The notes under the pieces are model-generated. The model was not told where the DNA came from and ran no database searches. It worked only from the letters and a program-made list of their open reading frames with translations. A program made the translations under genes and the position numbers. This document shows positions 6,981 through 10,623 of a stretch of DNA of 10,623 bases, piece by piece. Source of the DNA: Streptosporangiaceae bacterium (lineage in GTDB: Bacteria > Actinomycetota > Actinomycetes > Streptosporangiales > Streptosporangiaceae); assembly GCA_030043395.1 (NCBI GenBank), contig JASHXW010000442.1, positions 1 to 10,623 of the forward strand, in the 5' to 3' direction. How positions within the stretch are numbered: the stretch's first letter is position 1; every line of letters starts with the position of its first letter.

Positions 6981-7394
6981 GGTCTCCGTCCGTTCGCCTG
7001 TCGCGGCCTGCTTCAAACGCTAGCCTCAAGCCTGTCTTCCAGGGTAGTGCCGGCGTGTCGGCCGCAGGCGCACCGCCAGCTTGTGATCACAACCCGCTCC
7101 CAGCAGGCAGTGGTAACACGTCGTGATCGTTACGATACTGGCTGCCAATCTGTGACCTGGCCGACACAAATTCTTCGCCCGACACCCCAACTTTTTCTTC
7201 GGAAACGCTTTGGCGAACCCGTCACTTCTGGCAACGTGGTGCGGCAGCGGAGTGGTTCCTTGTTTCGGTGGTTCTGCCCACAATTGCAGCCTCGCCGCGA
7301 CGGCCACTCCGAGTGGCGACTCGCTGCCTTGACCCGCAGCGGTCCTGCGTGCTGAGCAACCCGCTCATCGCGCTCGGCCCACGGAAGGACGGCT
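6981..7394. other. Divergent intergenic region between rhomboid and first transglycosylase
   Basis: No convincing coding frame is present in these 414 bp. It holds the perfect 12-bp palindrome at 7081-7092. GTAAC (7113-7117) faces GTTAC (7129-7133). A loose TGTG-N10-CACA dyad lies at 7151-7168. TTTC-TTCG-GAAA at 7194-7205 forms a small hairpin, and GCCACTC/GAGTGGC arms flank one base at 7303-7317. A -10-like hexamer for the rhomboid (minus-strand TACCCT, 7041-7046) has no good -35. Promoters for both flanking genes must lie here, but none can be placed firmly. Confidence 0.5.
7081..7092. promoter_or_regulatory. Perfect 12-bp palindrome TTGTGATCACAA
   Basis: TTGTGATCACAA is a perfect dyad about 100 bp upstream of the rhomboid start and 300 bp upstream of the first transglycosylase. 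Its half-sites resemble CRP half-sites but lack the six-base spacer that CRP needs, so it is not a standard CRP site. It could be an operator for another dimeric regulator; function is not established. Confidence 0.3.
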
Positions 7395-8066
7395 TTGTCA
7401 CAGCACCGCATGTCCGGCGGGCACCAGCCGCGCCGGACGTCTGGCGGACGCAAGCCGCGGCGGAACCGCCGATCCCGCCGGAGCGTTCGCGCGTTCTTGA
7501 TCACGACGGTCCTCGCCGCTGCCTTGATCTTCGGCGGTGCCGAGTACCTGATTGGCCAGTTCTCCGGGCCGAGCGGCAACCCGCTTGCCGATGCGCTTGG
7601 CGAGCTGCCAAGCAGCCACGGTGCGGTGCTGCTCATGCAGGACCGTGAGCACGTGATCGCCATGGACGCCGCGACCAAGAAGTTCAAGGTGATCGAGACC
7701 CCGACGGTGGCCTCGGTGCCCGCCCCGCCTGGCGGCGCGCCGACCGTGTACGTGCCGCCGCCCGATCCGGGTACCGCGCAGGCGATCGCGTACAACATGC
7801 TGAAGTCGTTCGGCTTCAGCCACTCCCAGTTCGGCTGCCTGGACAACATCTGGTCGAGGGAGAGCGGCTGGCGCTACAACGCCTACAACGCCAGCGGCGC
7901 CTACGGCATCCCCCAGGCCCTGCCTGGATCCAAGATGGCCACCGCCGGGCCGAACTGGCAGACCGACCCGACCACCCAGATCAGGTGGGGCCTTGGCTAT
8001 ATCAAGGGTCGTTATGGCACACCGTGCGATGCCTGGGCCTTCTGGCAAGCTAACGGCTGGTACTAG
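7395..8066 (+). CDS. Secreted or membrane-anchored SLT-like lytic transglycosylase (paralogue 1)
   Basis: A 223-residue wall hydrolase predicted to cleave peptidoglycan glycan chains outside the cell. A very basic N-terminus (residues 13-33) precedes one hydrophobic segment at about 33-54, acting as a signal peptide or type II anchor. A Pro/Val-rich linker follows to about 127. The catalytic domain (about 128-223) has Glu156 in WSRESGW as the expected acid, GAYGIPQALPGSKMA at 168-182, and a C-terminal GWY. Cys148 and Cys211 are matched in the neighbouring paralogue and could form a disulfide. Databases often call this domain transglycosylase SLT-like or aggregation-promoting-factor C-terminal-like; it is not the Rpf-type fold. 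TTG at 7395 is chosen because AAGGA (7385-7389) sits five bases upstream; ATG at 7410 has no such site. Confidence 0.88.
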   Translation: MSQHRMSGGHQPRRTSGGRKPRRNRRSRRSVRAFLITTVLAAALIFGGAEYLIGQFSGPSGNPLADALGELPSSHGAVLLMQDREHVIAMDAATKKFKVIETPTVASVPAPPGGAPTVYVPPPDPGTAQAIAYNMLKSFGFSHSQFGCLDNIWSRESGWRYNAYNASGAYGIPQALPGSKMATAGPNWQTDPTTQIRWGLGYIKGRYGTPCDAWAFWQANGWY

Positions 8067-8170
8067 CGCGGAGGCCGATCCGGCGTCCGGCGCTGATTCC
8101 TAGCAGACGTTGACGGCAGCCATTCGTCTCGCTAGCTGTAGCTGATTCGTGACGTTGCGTAGCCAACCTT

Positions 8171-8191
8171 GCAGTGCCCCTTGGGGCCTGC
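8171..8191. terminator. Hairpin downstream of first transglycosylase
   Basis: GCAG (8171-8174) and GCCC (8176-8179) pair with GGGC (8184-8187) and CTGC (8188-8191), with one bulged T and a CTTG tetraloop. It is GC-rich and about 105 bases after the stop codon. No T-tract follows, so terminator function is plausible but unproven. Confidence 0.4.
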
Positions 8192-8237
8192 GCTGCGCTC
8201 CATTGCGGGTGCGGAGCTGTCTGCCCGCAGGCGGGAC

Positions 8238-8259
8238 GACTGTGATCTAACTCACAGTC
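8238..8259. promoter_or_regulatory. Perfect CRP/FNR-type operator
   Basis: GACTGTGA (8238-8245) and TCACAGTC (8252-8259) are perfect inverted repeats with a six-base spacer, and contain the exact CRP consensus TGTGA-N6-TCACA. The site lies about 235 bp before the second transglycosylase. In mycobacteria and streptomycetes the cAMP receptor protein uses a closely similar site and is known to control wall-remodelling genes such as rpfA, so direct cAMP-CRP control of this gene is a reasonable inference. No CRP gene is in the window. Confidence 0.72.
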
Positions 8260-8388
8260 CTATTAGTCGGTTTAGCGGATTTCCTTAGCAAAAGTGCGGC
8301 ATGGTGGGTTACTGAAAGCACCCAGCGTGCGCGACGCATAACACGGCGCAACTTCCGTCGCCCTGCCCCCGCGACACGTCCGTACGCA

Positions 8389-8435
8389 GCTGCCCTGCGC
8401 GGCGACCGCCCGTAACGAGGCGGGCCGCAGGCAGC
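8389..8435 (+). ncRNA. Long imperfect hairpin in the 5' leader of the second transglycosylase
   Basis: GCTGCC (8389-8394), TGC (8396-8398), GGC (8401-8403) and CCGCC (8406-8410) pair in order with GGCAGC (8430-8435), GCA (8427-8429), GCC (8424-8426) and GGCGG (8419-8423). That is 17 base pairs with small bulges and an eight-base loop. It lies 39 bases before the ribosome binding site. It fits no riboswitch class known to me. It could be an attenuator, an mRNA-stability element or an accident of high GC content. Confidence 0.35.
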
Positions 8436-8469
8436 CCAAAGGGTGGGACTCCCGCGCAGCTACGCGCCC

Positions 8470-8487
8470 GAGCAAAGGCTCAACTTG
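8470..8487 (+). promoter_or_regulatory. Ribosome binding site held in a small hairpin, fixes TTG start at 8485
   Basis: AAAGG at 8474-8478 lies six bases before TTG at 8485, a good Shine-Dalgarno arrangement and far better than that of the upstream GTG at 8443. GAGC (8470-8473) and GCTC (8478-8481) can pair, placing AAAG in a four-base loop and its last G in the stem. This may lower or regulate initiation; it is only four base pairs. Confidence 0.55.
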
Positions 8488-9204
8488 CCCGGCCGACACC
8501 GCATTTCAAGCCGACCATCACGTCTGAACATCGCCGGGGCCGCAGGCACTATCGTCGCTGCCGCTGTCGCCGCAATCTTCTTCGCCACGAGCACCACGCC
8601 TGACCCTCTCGGCACGTCCGCCGACCTGCACCGGGCTGGGACCCATCGCACCGCCCAGCCGGCTACTCAGCGCACCGGAGCCGGTAGCGGCTCGGCGCAG
8701 GCCGACCGGGCGGCGGAGCTCGCGCACGGCGCAGCCCGCCTGCGTGCCGAGCGCGAGCGCGCCGTATACCTGCGCAAACTGAGGCACCGAGCAGCCAGGG
8801 AGCGCGCGGCTAGGGAGCGGGCAGCTCGGCAGGCTGCGCCGGTCCGCCAGCCTGTCGCCCAGAAGACGACTCCCAGTTCATCCGGGTCTTCGTCCGAGCC
8901 GTCCGGCTCGCCGCAGCGCATAGCCATGGCGATGCTGTCCAGCTACGGCTGGTCGTCCAGCCAGTTCACCTGCCTGAACGAGTTGTGGACGCGCGAGAGC
9001 GGCTGGGACCCGACTGCGGAGAATCCCACTTCGGGTGCCTATGGCATCCCGCAGGCCCTGCCAGGGTCCAAGATGGCCAGCGCTGGCCCGGACTGGCAGA
9101 GCAACGCGACGACCCAGATCAAGTGGGGCCTCGGCTACATCAAGTCGCTATACGGCTCGCCCTGCGGCGCGTGGGCGCATGAGGAAAGCTACGGCTGGTA
9201 CTGA
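8485..9204 (+). CDS. Secreted or membrane-anchored SLT-like lytic transglycosylase with coiled-coil (paralogue 2)
   Basis: A 239-residue wall hydrolase paralogous to the preceding gene. From TTG the protein opens PGRHRISSRPSRL, a basic start typical of exported actinomycete proteins, followed by a hydrophobic segment at about 16-34. An Ala/Arg/Glu-rich region at about 72-116 is likely a coiled coil and ends in three RAARE/Q repeats. A Ser-rich linker (129-143) leads to the catalytic domain (144-239), with Glu171 in WTRESGW as the expected acid, GAYGIPQALPGSKMA, Cys163 and Cys227 as a likely disulfide, and terminal GWY. By hand alignment 63 of 97 positions match the first paralogue, while the N-terminal halves differ completely. 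The open frame runs back to GTG at 8443, but the ribosome binding site and signal-like N-terminus favour 8485. A strong hairpin follows its stop. Confidence 0.87.
   Translation: MPGRHRISSRPSRLNIAGAAGTIVAAAVAAIFFATSTTPDPLGTSADLHRAGTHRTAQPATQRTGAGSGSAQADRAAELAHGAARLRAERERAVYLRKLRHRAARERAARERAARQAAPVRQPVAQKTTPSSSGSSSEPSGSPQRIAMAMLSSYGWSSSQFTCLNELWTRESGWDPTAENPTSGAYGIPQALPGSKMASAGPDWQSNATTQIKWGLGYIKSLYGSPCGAWAHEESYGWY
8788..8832 (+). repeat. Three 15-bp coding repeats (RAARE)
   Basis: Three successive 15-base units encode RAARE, RAARE and RAARQ inside the coiled-coil region of the second transglycosylase. Bases vary at some third positions, so the units are not freshly copied. They probably reflect growth of the coiled coil by slippage or duplication. 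Confidence 0.6.
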
Positions 9205-9214
9205 GCCTCAGGCA

Positions 9215-9247
9215 GGGGTTGCCGGGGAGCGTTTCTCCGGCAGCCCC
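9215..9247. terminator. Strong hairpin between converging genes, probable terminator
   Basis: GGGGTTGCCGGGGAG (9215-9229) pairs with CTCCGGCAGCCCC (9235-9247) around a CGTTT loop, with one G-U pair and a two-base bulge. It begins 10 bases after the second transglycosylase stop and ends 30 bases before the stop of the converging gene, so it could serve both. There is no long T-tract, as is common for terminators in high-GC actinomycetes. Confidence 0.65.
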
Positions 9248-9276
9248 CGCCGTCGGCGCGGCCAGTCCGGATCGGG

Positions 9277-10623
9277 TCAGCCCGGCAGCGGGGCAAACGT
9301 CCGCATGGCAACGCGCATGACGTGACTGGCATGGGCAGCGCGAGGCCCTATGGCTGACATGGACAAGATGAACGGCTGCGGTCCGGCTGACGTGTGCGCG
9401 GTGAAGATGACATCAGTCACGTCGGTCCGGTAGACCGCATCTGCCCCCTTCCACCACCAGCTCCAGGTGGCTGCCGCGCTGCCCTGGAACCTCGTCGCCA
9501 GGATCGAGATCAGGTGGTAATCGTGGTAGCTGTGGTTGGCGATGGCGTATGCCTGCAGGTACTTGGCCTCCCGCACGGGGTAGTTGTACACGAACGGGGC
9601 CATGTCGACCCCGAGGCGCGCAGTGCCGACCGGCGGGCCGAAGTAGGTCTGCAGTCCAGGGCTCATCAACCAGGTGGCCGGCGTGGCGAGCCGGAAGCCA
9701 GCCGTGGTGTCGTTGCTCGAGGCGGACTCCGATTGCCAGATGTAGCCGGCCGGGATGGGCGGCAGCGAGCTGGAGCTCGGGCTAGGGCTAGGGCTACTGC
9801 TCGTGGACGAACTCGGGCTGGCGGACGGGTTCGGTGACGACGAGTGCCCGGACGATGACGGGGACGGCTTGCCGGACGGCGAGGACTTGCCCGACTTGCG
9901 CGAGCCGGACGGGCTGGGATGGCCGGGTGCGGACCCGTGGCTGCCAGACGGCGAACTGCCAGAGTTGCCCGACCGTCTGCCCTCGTGGCCCTTCTGGTTG
10001 TCCAGGCCGCCTGATCCGGTACTGCCCCGGCTGGCACCCGGCAGCGGGGAAATCCCCATCAGCGAATGCCGGATGCCCGGGATCGCGAACGCAGTGGCGA
10101 TCGCGACGACGGCGATGACAGCCGCCACCGCAAGCCCCATGTTCCGGTTCGGGTGCCGTGGCCTGCCGTCGTCACTGACAGCGAGGCCGGCTCCGGGCGG
10201 ACCTGCCGAAACCGCCGTCTTGCTCTGGCCGGAAGCTTCGCCTGATCTGCCCGGCCCGCTGCTGCCTGAGCCGGATCGGGTTGCCTGTGGCGTCGGTCCC
10301 GGCGTCCCCAGGTTGCCGCCTCCGGCCCCGTCGTGATCGCCAGGCAGCAGTGGCATCTTCAGGTCAGCGAAGACGGGCGTTGCCATCAGATCGGGCACCA
10401 CGCTGTTGGCGGCCATGAGCGCGCCGCCATCGGCTGCCAGGGACTGCGCGCCGTCCGGCGGCGAGGCGGCCACGCCCGCCAGTACGCCGGCGGGAGCTCG
10501 CGGTCCCGAGCTGCCAGCCGACGCGCTCCCGGCAGCCTGATCGGTCACCCCGGCCCCGGGATCGGCGAGCGCCGCTGCCAGCAGGCCGCCTGCTCCCGCC
10601 CCGGCCGCGAGCACTGCCACTGA
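9277..10623 (-). CDS. Membrane-anchored protein with Ser/Pro-rich stalk and outer domain, N-terminus beyond window (possible Ser/Thr kinase tail)
   Basis: An open frame of 448 codons runs to the right edge without a convincing start; the codon at 10621-10623 is sense, so the gene probably continues outside. Numbering from GTG at 10620, a low-complexity Gly/Ala/Ser/Pro region (1-160) leads to one clear membrane segment at 161-181. A Gly/Ser then Ser/Pro-rich stalk (195-290) and a folded domain of about 150 residues (295-447) follow. The domain has the look of actinomycete Ser/Thr kinase outer domains: AGFRLATPATW near its start, RFQGSAAATW in the middle, TFAPLPG at the end. No kinase motif is inside the window, so that identity is inferred. 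An anti-sigma factor or other anchored receptor is possible. It converges on the second transglycosylase. Confidence 0.7.
   Translation of the reverse strand, partial: SVAVLAAGAGAGGLLAAALADPGAGVTDQAAGSASAGSSGPRAPAGVLAGVAASPPDGAQSLAADGGALMAANSVVPDLMATPVFADLKMPLLPGDHDGAGGGNLGTPGPTPQATRSGSGSSGPGRSGEASGQSKTAVSAGPPGAGLAVSDDGRPRHPNRNMGLAVAAVIAVVAIATAFAIPGIRHSLMGISPLPGASRGSTGSGGLDNQKGHEGRRSGNSGSSPSGSHGSAPGHPSPSGSRKSGKSSPSGKPSPSSSGHSSSPNPSASPSSSTSSSPSPSPSSSSLPPIPAGYIWQSESASSNDTTAGFRLATPATWLMSPGLQTYFGPPVGTARLGVDMAPFVYNYPVREAKYLQAYAIANHSYHDYHLISILATRFQGSAAATWSWWWKGADAVYRTDVTDVIFTAHTSAGPQPFILSMSAIGPRAAHASHVMRVAMRTFAPLPG
9779..9796. repeat. Hexanucleotide repeat (GGGCTA)x3 in Ser/Pro stalk
   Basis: Three perfect GGGCTA units on the plus strand encode SPSPSP on the minus strand, inside the stalk of the membrane-anchored protein. 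Six-base units keep the reading frame, so slippage would change stalk length rather than switch the gene off. Confidence 0.6.

Larger units (their letters stand above)
8067..8484 (+). promoter_or_regulatory. Long regulatory region and leader upstream of second transglycosylase
   Basis: This 418-bp stretch has no credible gene. In order it holds: a hairpin at 8171-8191 that could end the first transglycosylase transcript; GCTCC/GGAGC arms near 8197-8217; a perfect CRP-type site at 8238-8259; a relatively AT-rich segment from about 8241 to 8300 where a promoter would be expected, though no clear hexamers were found; a long imperfect hairpin at 8389-8435; and a small hairpin around the ribosome binding site at 8470-8481. 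The consensus blocks of the c-di-AMP (ydaO) riboswitch, which often precedes actinobacterial wall-hydrolase genes, were looked for and not found. Confidence 0.5.

Noticed and set aside
7151..7168. TGTG-N10-CACA as a CRP site before the first transglycosylase
   Set aside because: CRP needs eight bases between TGTG and CACA; here there are ten, so the half-sites are out of register.
8067..8484. c-di-AMP (ydaO) riboswitch before the second transglycosylase
   Set aside because: A stretch near 8449-8473 loosely recalls the 3' part of the motif, but the other conserved blocks (such as the GGGGUGAAU-like segment) are absent.
7395..9204. Resuscitation-promoting factor (Rpf) domain in the two wall hydrolases
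   Set aside because: The catalytic domain has the SLT-like ESGW and GAYGIPQALPGSKM pattern; the Rpf-type signature was not seen.
1..10623. Mobile element, CRISPR array or prophage
   Set aside because: No transposase, integrase, spaced repeats or att-like direct repeats were noticed, and gene content and composition are uniform.

Overview
The window looks like chromosomal DNA from a high-GC Gram-positive bacterium of the Actinomycetota. Base composition is strongly GC-rich throughout, start codons include many GTG and TTG, and two genes encode small secreted SLT-like wall hydrolases of a type common in filamentous actinomycetes. No rRNA, tRNA, CRISPR array, transposase or phage gene was seen. 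Genus and species cannot be read from the sequence.

Layout. (1) Positions 1-2229, plus strand: the possible last codons of an unseen gene, then a beta-hydroxyacid dehydrogenase-type NAD(P) oxidoreductase (132-1025) and a compact metal-dependent amidohydrolase (1078-2229), 52 bp apart and probably co-transcribed. (2) Positions 2255-6058, minus strand, converging on the first block: a probable four-gene operon read right to left. It holds a split transketolase-like pair (N-terminal half 5369-6058, C-terminal half 4413-5345), cobyric acid synthase CobQ (2865-4385) and a RimJ/RimL-type GNAT acetyltransferase (2255-2842). Gaps are only 22-27 bp. Its promoter region (6066-6096) is the most distinctive regulatory feature: a strong -35 and a weak -10 separated by 19 bp, with a perfect 9+9 bp dyad in the spacer, an arrangement typical of MerR-family control. 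The -10 lies so close to the GTG start that the mRNA may be leaderless. (3) 6138-6980, minus strand: a rhomboid-family intramembrane serine protease. (4) 6981-7394: a divergent intergenic region. (5) 7395-9204, plus strand: two tandem paralogues of an SLT-like lytic transglycosylase. Their catalytic domains are about 65% identical by hand count, but their N-terminal halves are unrelated. The second has a 418-bp upstream region with a perfect CRP-type operator and a strongly structured leader. (6) 9277-10623, minus strand: the C-terminal part of a membrane-anchored protein with a Ser/Pro/Gly-rich linker and an outer domain. It runs off the right edge and may be the end of a Ser/Thr kinase.

How the genes fit together. 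The two wall hydrolases and the rhomboid form an envelope cluster. The TK-like pair, cobQ and GNAT share one transcript, but no single pathway explains them. The dehydrogenase and amidohydrolase suggest catabolism of an unknown small molecule. Several start sites differ from the longest open frames: TK-N begins at 6058, the rhomboid at 6980 and the second transglycosylase at 8485.

Most genes belong to known families. The items most worth a second look are the TK-like pair that lacks the usual end of the N-terminal half, its MerR-like leaderless promoter, and the regulatory region of the second transglycosylase. No clear evidence of a wholly new biological system was seen.
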